A DNA stretch of 64,000 nt from Desulfosporosinus orientis DSM 765 (GCF_000235605.1 NC_016584.1:5519151-5583150); one strand, 5' to 3'. Positions 9,799 through 19,323 are shown, counted from the first letter of the stretch. Notes: generated by a model not told the origin, from the sequence alone. Made by a program: numbers and translations.

Positions 9799-11847
9799 AT
9801 GAACTTTTTTACAAAGAAAGCCCTATGTATTCTCTTTAGTTTAGTAATTCTGACCAGCTTCTTCCCTCTACTCCCGGTTCAAGTACAAGCTGCCCCGGTA
9901 GAATCCGTCACTAATCGCATTTATGGGAATACACTATATGACACGGCTGTTGAGATTTCCAAGCAAGGCTGGGAATCTGCCCCAGTCGCGGTTTTAGCAA
10001 CAGGCACGAATTTTCCAGACGCTTTGACAGGAACTGTACTGGCCCACAAGGTAAATGGCCCTTTGCTTCTCACTGAATCGGACCATCTGAACCCTGACGT
10101 GGCTGCAGAACTTAAACGTCTCGGCACGCAGGAAGTTTATTTGCTCGGAGGAACAGTCGCCTTAAACACAAAGATTGAGGAATCTCTTAAAAATCTTGGA
10201 ATCCTGCCAAAACGTCTCTCGGGATGGGATCAGTATGGGACCGCCGAAGAAATTGCTAAAACTGTAACTTCAAGTTCCAGTCAAGCCTTTATAGTGAACG
10301 GAGAGCATTTCCCTGATGCTTTAAGTATTTCCTCTTATGCAGCTGCACAAGGAATTCCGATCCTTCTCACTCATTCAGATACGCTGCCTACTGAAACTAT
10401 TAAAGCACTAAGTGAATTAGGGGTTACTAATGTAACACTGGTTGGCGGAACGGCAGTAATTAATGAGAGTATTGAGGAACAGTTGGCTAAGCTGCCTCAA
10501 CCTGTTAAGGTCACCGCCCGCTATGCAGGGTATGATCAATACGAAACAAATGCTGTAGTTTTAAACCAATTGCCCTATGATACCTCTAAAATCTATGTAG
10601 CAACAGGACAAAATTTTCCGGATGCCTTAGCCGGTGCTGCTCTGGCAGGTAAGACCAATGCTCCTATTCTCTTAATTCCTAACTCCAAATTAGGCAACTC
10701 AACCACCATTTATCTTAATCAAAAACGGACTTCCGGCTCTGCTTTCACAATTTTTGGGGGGTGGGGTGTTATCAGTTATACAATGGAAAGCGTCATTCGT
10801 ACCGGTGCTGTTCAAACCCAAGTATCTCTTCAATATACTCAAGGTGGTTATAGCGGCACAAACGGCATGCTTAATCAGGTCAAATCCATTCCTTCACCGG
10901 CGACGGATTATGCTGATATTATTGCTCCAAGCTGGTATTATCTTGATGATACTGCTGATGGAAACATTGTCGGAGGCTGGGATGCAACTCCTCAAGATTA
11001 CAAGCAGTTTACAGCCTTCGTTCAGGCCCGCAATTTAAAAGTCCTGCCTGTCATTCAGTCTTCCTGGGATACACCAAAAACCGCTGACACGGTCATGGCA
11101 TCCGCATCTATCCGAGCTAAACTAATTAATCAAATCCTGGAGAAAATTCAAAGTGTGAATGCCGATGGTATTGTAATTGATTTTGAATTTATGAGTAATG
11201 AAACCGGGCCTTATCTAACCCAATTCATGAAAGAGCTTTATGCTAAGCTTCACCCCTTAAATAAATTAGTGATTGAAGCTGTTATGCCCAGAACAGGTGG
11301 TGAGGCCTGGCTGGGTGAGTTTGACTACTATGGCCTTTCACAGTATGTTGATTACCTGCACGTTATGACTTATGACTATAGCCATGGAATCCCAGGACCA
11401 ATCGCCCCGCTGGATTGGGTCAACAAAGTTATGCAATATACTAAAAGTCAAGGGGTTGACATGCGTAAAGTACTTCTGGGAATTCCCTACTATGGGGTAG
11501 ACTGGACAGCGACAGGTAATTCCTCTGCTCCCTACACCCGTCGTTCCCGTGGGCTTCATACCCTTTACGGGCCAACAGCAGATAAAGACTTAAGCGGTGT
11601 CATGGAACTCATTGCTCAGCACAAAAGTACAATACAAAGAGATGCCTCGCAGGTCCCCTATTTCAGCTACACGGATTCGGATGGTACCCATACGGTTTAC
11701 TATGATGATGCACAAAGCTGGCACGCCAAAATGGAGCTGCTCAGTAAATACGGACTCGGCGGAGTCGGAGCTTGGTCTATGTACTGGACAGTTAACCCGG
11801 AAAGTTCGAATATGATTTTCCCAATTTTAAAGCAGCATTTAAGGTGA
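9799..11847 (+). CDS. CWB2-anchored glycoside hydrolase family 18 protein
   Basis: This is a secreted glycosidase of the chitinase/YaaH-like GH18 fold, likely acting on wall glycans or N-acetylglucosamine polymers. The signal peptide ends near VQAAP. Three CWB2 repeats span about residues 36-330, and the GH18 domain fills the rest (about 345-682). The active-site motif reads DGIVIDFE (about 455-462), with the acid/base Glu present; MTYDYS and GIPYYG are also typical. AAAGAGG precedes the ATG. It is the only plus-strand gene among the CWB2 genes and is divergent from the subtilisin, so the 279-base gap at 9520-9798 should carry both promoters; I could not place them. The exact substrate is unknown. 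Confidence 0.9.
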   Translation: MNFFTKKALCILFSLVILTSFFPLLPVQVQAAPVESVTNRIYGNTLYDTAVEISKQGWESAPVAVLATGTNFPDALTGTVLAHKVNGPLLLTESDHLNPDVAAELKRLGTQEVYLLGGTVALNTKIEESLKNLGILPKRLSGWDQYGTAEEIAKTVTSSSSQAFIVNGEHFPDALSISSYAAAQGIPILLTHSDTLPTETIKALSELGVTNVTLVGGTAVINESIEEQLAKLPQPVKVTARYAGYDQYETNAVVLNQLPYDTSKIYVATGQNFPDALAGAALAGKTNAPILLIPNSKLGNSTTIYLNQKRTSGSAFTIFGGWGVISYTMESVIRTGAVQTQVSLQYTQGGYSGTNGMLNQVKSIPSPATDYADIIAPSWYYLDDTADGNIVGGWDATPQDYKQFTAFVQARNLKVLPVIQSSWDTPKTADTVMASASIRAKLINQILEKIQSVNADGIVIDFEFMSNETGPYLTQFMKELYAKLHPLNKLVIEAVMPRTGGEAWLGEFDYYGLSQYVDYLHVMTYDYSHGIPGPIAPLDWVNKVMQYTKSQGVDMRKVLLGIPYYGVDWTATGNSSAPYTRRSRGLHTLYGPTADKDLSGVMELIAQHKSTIQRDASQVPYFSYTDSDGTHTVYYDDAQSWHAKMELLSKYGLGGVGAWSMYWTVNPESSNMIFPILKQHLR

Positions 11848-12554
11848 AATGAAGGTAAACTGTACCCCCATAGTATAGATCACAGCTTCTTTTTCTGTGT
11901 ACAACCAATAGGATCTAATTTACCAATTTTCTAATAGAAATTCAAACGAGCCTCAATTAGCATAATAATCAATTATTAGGGATTAGGACTAAGATATATA
12001 TTTCAGACCTACTCTTCCGTCGGAAGTAACCCCCCGCAGTCGAACTTAAAATCCTGTTAATGTATTAACCCACTCTTAATATGAATAACATTTACTCGAA
12101 CCGAAAGATTGAGATCGCTATAAGATAGACATTAGACATCAGCATCATGTGGTTGTTAGAAAGCGGTAAGGCCCCAGACCGTATTTGAAGAACTAACATT
12201 CTGACCAATGACTTAATCTTCAAAGATCTCTTTGTGCTGGCCAAAAATTTAAGCTGATGCCCACTAGAAAACCTTTGTCTAGGAGTGTCATTAGTAACAA
12301 TAAGCCAAAATATTTCCCGATTCGCATGCTTGCTCCACCGTAAAAGATTGCGCCATACTATAGCAATCGAGTAGGAGGCTACCCATTATTTGAATAGCCG
12401 GCCCCAGTGTTCCTCAGGCCGGAATTTTGCTCATCACGCTTCCTTCAGATTCCACCTCACGGTGGACACCCTTGTGCTTGGCTAATGGTTGGCAACTGCC
12501 AGCCCCCATAGCGAACCTTTCACCGCCTAACTACGCGCCATGCGTGGTGCACTT
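11848..12554. other. Intergenic region with group II intron remnant
   Basis: No intact gene is seen. A small hairpin (CACAG...CTGTG) lies just after the GH18 stop and could be a weak terminator. The right part (about 12340-12552) is the 5' end of a group II intron on the minus strand. The left part (about 11900-12330) contains no recognisable frame. Confidence 0.5.
12340..12552 (-). mobile_element. Group II intron 5' fragment (domain I), no maturase
   Basis: Read on the minus strand, the element starts GTGCACC at 12552. It continues with the conserved early-intron stretches AGGCGGTGAAAG, GCTATGGGGG and GGTGTCCACCGTGAGGTGG, then AATCTGAAGGAAGC. I recognise these from bacterial group II introns of clostridia. 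No reverse transcriptase/maturase frame and no domain V hairpin were seen, so it is a truncated remnant. Its 5' end sits three bases after the terminator hairpin of the S-layer gene, a position favoured by class C introns. Confidence 0.6.
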
Positions 12555-12597
12555 AAAAAAGAACCCCTTTGGATTTCTCCGCTGGGGTTCTTTTTTT
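12555..12597 (-). terminator. Rho-independent terminator of the second S-layer gene
   Basis: The 13-bp stem AAAAAAGAACCCC with GGGGTTCTTTTTT has a T-run on the minus strand. It lies about 40 bases after the stop codon. Its loop is nearly identical to that of the terminator at 423-461. Confidence 0.88.
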
Positions 12598-12638
12598 GCG
12601 ATTGTTAATGCTACTTTATCAGCTGCCGTCTTCTAAGC

Positions 12639-15600
12639 TTATGACAGAGCTGCTTCTGCTGCTGTTAACTTAGCATAATTCGTTACAAAATCTTTTTGTG
12701 CAGGTGTTAAAGCATCATACGCCGCTCTTGCAGCCGCTACTTCTCCACCAGTGTTAAAGGTAGGATCAGTTGGATCCATTGCTGCAGCATCAAGACTACT
12801 AATCAAAGAAGTTACTGCTGCTGTTTGAACACTAGCAATCTTTGTAGCTACTAATGATGTTACTACACCATTAGTAACTTCGATATTTGAAACTTCATCG
12901 CTTGTATCTAAAGCTGTAAAGATTGCAGCATCACCTATTGCTATAATACTACCTTTTGCTGTTTTTAGAATTGTGCTTGCACCTAATACATAAGGAGCAT
13001 TATCAACATAAACAACTTTATTTGCAGTATCTTCATAAGTTACTACACTTGTAGTAGGGGTAGTAGGTGTGGTAGCTGTGGAAGTATCGTAAATGAAGAA
13101 CTTAGCATATAAGCCAGTTTTTGCATCCAATACAACGGTTACATTTGACTTGCCGCGGAGATCACTTAAGGATTTTACAGAGATGTCGGAAGGATCTGTA
13201 GCGTTTAAGACCAAGCCGCCGTCAGCAAGCTTATAAGTTGTGCTGCCAACAGTTACTTTCTTATTGCCTACGTCTACGCCATTTTGTGCAACGCTGCCTG
13301 TGAATACACGGCTTGAGTAGTTGCTGTCGATATCGTTGCCAGCTCCGGCTCTAGCAAATCCTTTGACTAAATTCATATTATCTTCGTTAAATTGAAGTAC
13401 TACTACTTGCCCTTTAACAATATCGTCAGCTGTAACTTTATCTACTGCTAATGTTTTCAACTCTCCACCTGCATATACAGTTACGCTAACAATTTTTCCG
13501 TCTGTATTGCGAAGAACTTTGGTAACCAATGCTTCGTCATAAGACTTATCATCGCTGGTGGTGCTATCGTACCAAATAGCTACGACTTCGGCATCATCAT
13601 TATAGATATAGGTTCCGTTGTCGATTTCTGATCCTTGATAATCACCAAAAGCTGAAACGACATAATCCTCTGCATTAGTATTTGCTGAGTCTTCAGTAGC
13701 GTCAAATATAACTGTATTAGCGGTTAGCTTCTTGCCATCAATATACTTGTCGCCAGCCTTGATGGTATTTGATGAGCCAATGGTTCCAACGCCAACCAGA
13801 CCGTTAGCATCGCTAAAGAACTCAAGTTCTTTAAGATTTCCATTGTCATCCAGGTGTAGTTTAACTAGGCTTCCGGCATCAGCTTCACTGCTAAAGGAGA
13901 CATCGACTTGGGTTCCTTCGCCAACAGTTGGAGTTGAATCGGAGTTATCTGTCAAACGAATACCTGTATACGCTCCAACAGTTCCAATCAATGATGCCTT
14001 CCAATCACTGCTTGCGCCCGAATCATTGTTAATATCATAATCTGTGCCGTCAACAGTAATGGTATCTAAATCCCCTAGTTCCATATCATAAGAAACTTCT
14101 TCATCATCTTGGGTTAATGCATCGATCTCTACTTTATCTCTGGCTGCTTCATAACCTAAGATATCTTTAGTTAATACTGCAACTTTTGAATTGCTGTCAA
14201 CAAGAGCTGTATCACCACTGATATAGATGAGGTTTCCAGCATAGTCGGTGTAGAGAGATACTTCGCCGGCAGCTTGAAGTTGTTCTGCTGCATCAGAGTC
14301 TACATCAGCCACTTCGCCGTCTTCATTGATATAAACTGCTTCTTTTGAATAATCAAAGTCAGCTGCTGCATCTGCGTCATAGTCATAATTGTAAGTTTGT
14401 CCACCTACTTCGATGGAGTTTTCATATACTTGGTCAATCTCGCCGGTAGCTGCTTTGTTATTCAATACTTCAGCATAACCATCTTTATTATCTGCATCAT
14501 CGCTATAGAATAACAAGTCTCCCTTTTGGAGATCGTCAAGAGCAACTACTTTTCCATCTTTAACAATTGTTGCATCTGAAGCGTCAAATGAGCCAGAACC
14601 TTCAACTCCAACGACTTCATCTCCGTCAACAGAGTTAACAATCAGGACATCTTTCAGAGAATATGCGCTTACATATTCGATATCTCCGGCACTATCAAAG
14701 CCTACTTTAGCAAAGTTAAACTTCTTATTCAGCTGGTCAGCAATGTTTACTTTTTCACCATCTAAATAGAAGGCAAATTTTTGATTGCTGGTATTGTTGT
14801 AGTCTTCTTCAGAGACATCGTACTTCTTATCTTCCGACAGAAGTTTGATTTGATTTACTTTTGTAATTTCGATTGCATCACTCTTGGCAGTTGTGCTGAC
14901 AATTGAATAATTCGTTAATTCATTATCAGCGTTGTACCAAACTTGGACAAGTTCTCCCAGCGCACCTTCATAGTCAAAATTCATGCCGGTCGGTACTTTC
15001 AGAGTAAGCTTATCACCCGTTTTGTCAGCATACGCTACAATTTCGTTGTCGCCAACGTTAATGTCCTGTACGCGAACTTTTTGAGATAATGAACGGTTGA
15101 AGGTGGTTTTCAAGATTGTCCCATTGGCATTTACAGTAATATTATAATCTTGGAGGTATTGCAGTACTATATCAGAATCACTTGCGGCATACAATTCCAC
15201 TGTTGCAGTTAAACCATTAGGAGACATTTGTACGCTCTTAACACCATAACGTTCTAAGGTGTCAGCATTTTCAACAACGATATCTGACGGCTGAAGCGTA
15301 TTTACGGCTTTGCTGAAGTCTATTTCAAGGAAACGGTTACTGTCGTCAAGTGCGCTTACTGATACAATTGCAAGCTCTCCAGGTACGCTTGTAACATTAC
15401 CTTCAGCAACTCCTTGGCGTACATTTTCAGGAACAACAGCTGTACCGCCGAGAGCTGTTACAACAGTGCTTGCGGAAGATTTGCTGTAAGTGAAGGCTGC
15501 AGCAGCAGGAACAGTTTTTCCATCTGTGAGTACGACTGCAGATTTCGTTTGAGCTGCGAGAGGTGCACCTGCCAAAGCATCAATTCCAGTTGCGCCGTTA

Positions 15601-16367
15601 GCAACATAAACATTGTCAAATTCCAAAGAAGAAGCAAAGTCTTGAATAACTTGATTATTGGTATCATAAGCAGTCATGCCGGCATGTCGAGTTGCATTGG
15701 GGAGTGCAGCTTTAACTGCATCACTAATGATGCCTGTTCCACCGATAATATCACTTGATGTGATACCAGCACTTGCTAAGTAGTTAGCTACACTAGCAGG
15801 AAGTGCATCTTTATTAGTTAAGAGGATTGGTTCATTGTTAGCAGCAGCTACTGATGCGATGGAGAGCGCATCGGGAATGCCGTTGGCAATCGCTACTTTA
15901 GTAACTCCCGTCATTTGTTTAGCGATATTGACGGAGGTTTCAGCACGATCATAACCGCCAAGGGCGATAACTTCAATGCCCATACCTTTTAACTCATCGA
16001 TAACTCCTTGTTTGATAACTGCAGTTCCGCTAGTTACATAGACAGTTTTAACTGCCAGTTTAGTAAGTTCTGCTTTAGTAGCAGCGTTAAGTGTGTTTCC
16101 GGCACCGGTTAATAAGATAGGCGCTTTCAAAGAAGCTGCAAGCGGTCCGGCGGTTAATGCATCAACCATACCATAGGAGGTTGAGGATGCAAGAATTGCT
16201 TTGTCCGTATAGCCAGTTTGATCAGCAATTTGTACTGCAGTGTCTTCTGCTGTTAAACCTGCTAGACGAGTCGGAACAGTTCCATTAGCGAATGCATTAA
16301 AAGGAATTGTTGTTAGTGTCATGCCGGCAATAGCTAAAGATGCTAGTGCTTTTTTTGTCTTTTTCAT
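12639..16367 (-). CDS. S-layer-type surface protein with three CWB2 repeats (paralog)
   Basis: This is the second large acidic surface protein. It starts MKKTKKALASLAIAG at an ATG with AGAGGAG upstream. The signal peptide ends near AFANG. Three CWB2 repeats span about residues 30-320, followed by the same acidic beta-rich body as the 502-4722 product. The two are clearly homologous along most of their length. They diverge in the last 60 or so residues: this one has a single short helical repeat (AAYDALTPAQKDFV type) and lacks the Ig-like tail. The shared signal peptide, leader motif and terminator point to a tandem duplication. Either could be the main S-layer subunit. Confidence 0.85.
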   Translation of the reverse strand: MKKTKKALASLAIAGMTLTTIPFNAFANGTVPTRLAGLTAEDTAVQIADQTGYTDKAILASSTSYGMVDALTAGPLAASLKAPILLTGAGNTLNAATKAELTKLAVKTVYVTSGTAVIKQGVIDELKGMGIEVIALGGYDRAETSVNIAKQMTGVTKVAIANGIPDALSIASVAAANNEPILLTNKDALPASVANYLASAGITSSDIIGGTGIISDAVKAALPNATRHAGMTAYDTNNQVIQDFASSLEFDNVYVANGATGIDALAGAPLAAQTKSAVVLTDGKTVPAAAAFTYSKSSASTVVTALGGTAVVPENVRQGVAEGNVTSVPGELAIVSVSALDDSNRFLEIDFSKAVNTLQPSDIVVENADTLERYGVKSVQMSPNGLTATVELYAASDSDIVLQYLQDYNITVNANGTILKTTFNRSLSQKVRVQDINVGDNEIVAYADKTGDKLTLKVPTGMNFDYEGALGELVQVWYNADNELTNYSIVSTTAKSDAIEITKVNQIKLLSEDKKYDVSEEDYNNTSNQKFAFYLDGEKVNIADQLNKKFNFAKVGFDSAGDIEYVSAYSLKDVLIVNSVDGDEVVGVEGSGSFDASDATIVKDGKVVALDDLQKGDLLFYSDDADNKDGYAEVLNNKAATGEIDQVYENSIEVGGQTYNYDYDADAAADFDYSKEAVYINEDGEVADVDSDAAEQLQAAGEVSLYTDYAGNLIYISGDTALVDSNSKVAVLTKDILGYEAARDKVEIDALTQDDEEVSYDMELGDLDTITVDGTDYDINNDSGASSDWKASLIGTVGAYTGIRLTDNSDSTPTVGEGTQVDVSFSSEADAGSLVKLHLDDNGNLKELEFFSDANGLVGVGTIGSSNTIKAGDKYIDGKKLTANTVIFDATEDSANTNAEDYVVSAFGDYQGSEIDNGTYIYNDDAEVVAIWYDSTTSDDKSYDEALVTKVLRNTDGKIVSVTVYAGGELKTLAVDKVTADDIVKGQVVVLQFNEDNMNLVKGFARAGAGNDIDSNYSSRVFTGSVAQNGVDVGNKKVTVGSTTYKLADGGLVLNATDPSDISVKSLSDLRGKSNVTVVLDAKTGLYAKFFIYDTSTATTPTTPTTSVVTYEDTANKVVYVDNAPYVLGASTILKTAKGSIIAIGDAAIFTALDTSDEVSNIEVTNGVVTSLVATKIASVQTAAVTSLISSLDAAAMDPTDPTFNTGGEVAAARAAYDALTPAQKDFVTNYAKLTAAEAALS

Positions 16368-16474
16368 CTAGTAAATTTCTCCTCTCAATATTTAGAACAC
16401 TTATAATACTGAAACCTGAGTCTCGGTTCTTTCTAACAATTTTGTAGCCATCCACCTCCTAATCAGTAATAGTT

Positions 16475-16560
16475 AAACGTTTAGACATTGCGCATTATCT
16501 AAAAATAGTCCGGCTGGATTTATTGGAAGCGTCCCTCCCTGAAATTATTTCAGCCCAGCG
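16475..16560 (-). promoter_or_regulatory. Conserved structured 5' leader element, copy B
   Basis: The minus-strand order is a hairpin CTGAAAT/ATTTCAG, then GGGACGCT, 23 bases, then a near-palindrome with TGCGCA at its centre and TTTAGA/TCTAAA flanks. It matches copy A before the other S-layer gene in order and spacing. The first stem differs in sequence but still pairs. Confidence 0.45.
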
Positions 16561-16639
16561 GATACTTTTTAGAGCAACATTGTGTAAAAATTAAAGATTA
16601 ATAGTAGTGGACTTTAATTTCTTGCCGCAAATAGAGATT

Positions 16640-16668
16640 AACATATTAAATAAAAAAATACATTTCAA
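16640..16668 (-). promoter_or_regulatory. Candidate sigma-A promoter of the second S-layer gene
   Basis: On the minus strand TTGAAA and TATGTT are separated by 17 bases in an AT-rich stretch. This would give a leader of about 260 bases containing the conserved structured element. The match is moderate. Confidence 0.35.
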
Positions 16669-16968
16669 ATATTATGGGTATATTTCCATTTATTACTTAT
16701 AAATAATATTCTGTTGATATGTTTTAAATAAGGGCAATGCATAATTACTAAGCTTCCTATATTAATCCTGATAATTGTGAACAAAATGTGAAGACTTTGG
16801 CTTAAAATTTTAACAATTAATAGACGTTGAAACCGTAAGTTTTAATTAGATGATATTAGAAAAGCCGTCCACTGAGTTCATTCAACAGCGAAACGGCTTA
16901 AGTTCTATTTTTGAAATATAACTTCGATACTGTATAACTGGCCTAGATTATTTTCAGATTTAACACAC

Positions 16969-16996
16969 TTGCTTAAAACCACTCAAATTGTATAAT
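16969..16996 (+). promoter_or_regulatory. Candidate sigma-A promoter of the plus-strand cassette
   Basis: TTGCTT and a perfect TATAAT are separated by 16 bases, about 30 bases before the ribosome binding site of the next gene. Confidence 0.55.
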
Positions 16997-17034
16997 GTTT
17001 TAGAATGCTATTCTAATATAATGAGGTGACTTTT

Positions 17035-17379
17035 TTGCTGGTTATCCTTACCATCCTTAATTCTATCCTTATGGTAACAGGGCAAACCCTTTGGAAATTG
17101 GGAGCCTCCGGAAAAGAGATCCATAGTATCGGTCAGGTTCTGCGCCTTTTCTTAAATCCTTACATAATTTCAGGACTCATGGTCTACGCTTTTGCCTCCG
17201 TGCTTTGGATTTACATTTTAAATAAAGGCGAGCTAAGCTATGTGTATCCCATTCAAAGTACGGCCTTTATCTTTGCTTTAATTATTGGCGTTTCATTTTT
17301 TAAAGAAGATCTTACTCTTACCAAGGTCCTGGGCGTTTTAGTGATTTGCCTTGGTGTTATAATCATTACACGAAAGTAG
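17035..17379 (+). CDS. Small EamA/SMR-like membrane transporter protein
   Basis: This is a four-helix integral membrane protein of about 114 residues, the size of small multidrug resistance or half-EamA proteins. Relatives in glycan clusters (ArnE/ArnF-like) are thought to flip lipid-linked sugars. I prefer the TTG at 17035 because AGGTGA lies five bases before it; the GTG at 17026 overlaps that site. The visible motifs are GQTLWK near the N-terminus and YVYPIQST in the third helix. It is 12 bases from the next gene and likely forms an operon with the GNAT-like and deacetylase genes. The substrate is unknown. Confidence 0.7.
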   Translation: MLVILTILNSILMVTGQTLWKLGASGKEIHSIGQVLRLFLNPYIISGLMVYAFASVLWIYILNKGELSYVYPIQSTAFIFALIIGVSFFKEDLTLTKVLGVLVICLGVIIITRK

Positions 17380-17391
17380 GAATTAAACATT

Positions 17392-18462
17392 ATGTGGAAG
17401 GCCGTCAAATACAAACCGGAAAACTTGCCGGAAACTATTAAAATGACGCGGGAATATTATGGGGATTCCTGGATCTCTAATTTAGATTTTTTAAAATGGC
17501 AATATGAAACAAACCCAGCCGGACCGGCAATCATCCAATTAGCCAGAGATGTTGAAAGTGATCAGCTGGCCGGCCAATATGTTGTGATACCTATGCGATT
17601 TAAGGCATTCCATGAGGCCATTAACGGGACCCTCTCCTTAAATACCCTCACCCGTAAAATCTATGGAGGACAAGGCATCTTTACCGGATTGGCGAAAGCC
17701 GTTTATCAAGAGTCTGCTGAACAAGGCGCTCTCTTTTGCTATGGATTTCCCAATCCTAATTCCTATCCTGGGTTTACAAGAAAACTTGGCTTTACAGACT
17801 TAGGGAGTGTTCCCCTTCTGCTGCGCCCATTAAACACCAAAGCTTTAGTCCGGAAAAAGCTGGGGTCTCTGCTTGGTTCTCTTTCCCTGCCCCTTCATTT
17901 CTATTATAAAGTCCGTTCTAACTCTGATTCCAGCTATGAGGTTTACCCCCTTGACCCTTCAAACCTTTCTGACTTGAATGTGTTTTGGGCTAAGATTCAG
18001 GATAAATATCCCATTATGGGAGTACGTGATGCTGACTATATCCGCTGGAGATATTTTGACATTCCTTTACGTGACTACCAGGTTTACGGTGTACGCCGGA
18101 AGAATGAAACAGAACTTCTGGGCTACATTGTGGGCCGGTGTACAGAAGTCGCTTCCATGTCTTCCGGCATGATCGTCGACTTCCTGATTGCTCCGGAACA
18201 TCCTGCTGCAGGCAATTGCCTTGTAAATACTCTTCTGCGCTTCTTTGCTGATCGGAAGATGGAATTAGCTGGATCTTTGCTCCTGCCTCACACTGAAGAA
18301 TCTCGTATCTTAAAAAAGAATGGTTTTTTTACATGCCCCAAATCTTTGGAACCTCAGCCCTTTCCGGTGGTTTACCGCAGACTTAACCATTTCAATGAAA
18401 AGGATCCCTTTCTCCAGTTAAATCATTGGTTTCTGACCATGGGGGATTATGACGTTATCTAG
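17392..18462 (+). CDS. GNAT/FemAB-like acyltransferase family protein
   Basis: This soluble 356-residue protein has the look of a double GNAT fold: a YGGQGIFTGLAKAVYQES segment suggests an acetyl-CoA binding loop, and a second half carries a WRYFD motif (about residue 217). Such proteins occur in exopolysaccharide clusters and probably modify a sugar or lipid-linked intermediate. The neighbours are a small membrane transporter upstream and a polysaccharide deacetylase downstream, all on the plus strand with short gaps. The family is recognised only at a general level, and substrate and donor are not evident. Confidence 0.6.
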   Translation: MWKAVKYKPENLPETIKMTREYYGDSWISNLDFLKWQYETNPAGPAIIQLARDVESDQLAGQYVVIPMRFKAFHEAINGTLSLNTLTRKIYGGQGIFTGLAKAVYQESAEQGALFCYGFPNPNSYPGFTRKLGFTDLGSVPLLLRPLNTKALVRKKLGSLLGSLSLPLHFYYKVRSNSDSSYEVYPLDPSNLSDLNVFWAKIQDKYPIMGVRDADYIRWRYFDIPLRDYQVYGVRRKNETELLGYIVGRCTEVASMSSGMIVDFLIAPEHPAAGNCLVNTLLRFFADRKMELAGSLLLPHTEESRILKKNGFFTCPKSLEPQPFPVVYRRLNHFNEKDPFLQLNHWFLTMGDYDVI

Positions 18463-18498
18463 TAAATCTACCCTTTGTTAAGAAAGCAGGCGTTAAAT

Positions 18499-19323
18499 AT
18501 GAAAAACATATTAACCATTGATTTGGAAGAATGGTTTCATGCTAATTATCACGATGATGTTTTTGACAACCACAAGACTTATGAAGTTCGAATCCTCCAA
18601 AATACAGAGCGTTTATTATCTCTATTTGAGGAGCACAATGCTAAAGCCACCTTTTTTGCTCTGGGGTACGTTGCTGAGAAACATCCCCGGTTAATTCAAA
18701 AAATAACTGATGCGGGACACGAGATTGCTTCCCACGGTTATGCTCATCAGTTAGTCTACCAGCAAACCCCCAGTGAATTTAGGGCAGACGTCAGAAAGGC
18801 TAAAGGACTTGTCGAAGATATTATCGGCAAGCCCATTAAAGGATACCGGGCTCCGTCCTGGTCCATAACCTCGAAATCCCTCTGGGCGTGGGAAATCCTT
18901 CAAGATCTGGGCTTTGACTATGACGCCAGCGTCTTTCCGATTCAAACCTATCTTTATGGCCTGCCTTCTGCTCCCCGCTTTACTTATCATCCTAAATATG
19001 AAGGCACGCCCCTCAGTCTTCTTGAAGTTCCTTCCTCTACCATCCGAATTCTAAACAAGAATATTCCTTTTGCGGGAGGATTTTATTTCCGTGTCCTGCC
19101 TTATATCATAATTTCACAATCCATCAGAATGCTTAATAAAGAAGGCCAGCCTGCTATCGTATACCTTCATCCCCGGGAGATCGATCCTGAGCAGCCAAGA
19201 CTGAATCTCAGCGTCAAAGAAAGTCTCATTCACTATTTCGGAGTTAATGGATGTGAGAAGAAACTGACACGAATCTTGAAAAAGTTTGAGCTTACTTCTA
19301 TAGAGGAGTACTATGAACTATAG
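18499..19323 (+). CDS. Polysaccharide deacetylase, DUF3473/XrtA-associated type
   Basis: This is a NodB-fold deacetylase of about 274 residues that would remove N- or O-acetyl groups from a glycan. I chose the ATG at 18499 (MKNILTIDLEEWFH) because AGCAGG precedes it; the upstream TTG has no site. The metal and active-site motifs are TIDLEEW, the SHGYAH His pair, YRAPSW and YLHPREID. The C-terminal extension after the NodB core resembles DUF3473. This subtype is known from exosortase-linked exopolysaccharide clusters in Gram-negative bacteria. No exosortase is seen here. It ends the plus-strand cassette. Confidence 0.85.
   Translation: MKNILTIDLEEWFHANYHDDVFDNHKTYEVRILQNTERLLSLFEEHNAKATFFALGYVAEKHPRLIQKITDAGHEIASHGYAHQLVYQQTPSEFRADVRKAKGLVEDIIGKPIKGYRAPSWSITSKSLWAWEILQDLGFDYDASVFPIQTYLYGLPSAPRFTYHPKYEGTPLSLLEVPSSTIRILNKNIPFAGGFYFRVLPYIIISQSIRMLNKEGQPAIVYLHPREIDPEQPRLNLSVKESLIHYFGVNGCEKKLTRILKKFELTSIEEYYEL

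Larger units (their letters stand above)
16368..17034. other. Divergent intergenic region upstream of the second S-layer gene
   Basis: This gap holds the ribosome binding site and structured leader of the S-layer gene, a candidate promoter for it (16640-16668), a weak hairpin AAGCCGT...ACGGCTT at about 16862-16900, and the promoter of the plus-strand cassette (16969-16996). No coding frame was seen. Confidence 0.5.

Noticed and set aside
12427-12636. Plus-strand open frame of 69 codons
   Set aside because: It is antisense to the group II intron remnant and runs through the terminator hairpin of the S-layer gene.
16862-16900. Hairpin AAGCCGT...ACGGCTT as a terminator
   Set aside because: It has only seven pairs with a loop of about 25 bases and no T-run, and it lies between divergent genes where no terminator is needed.
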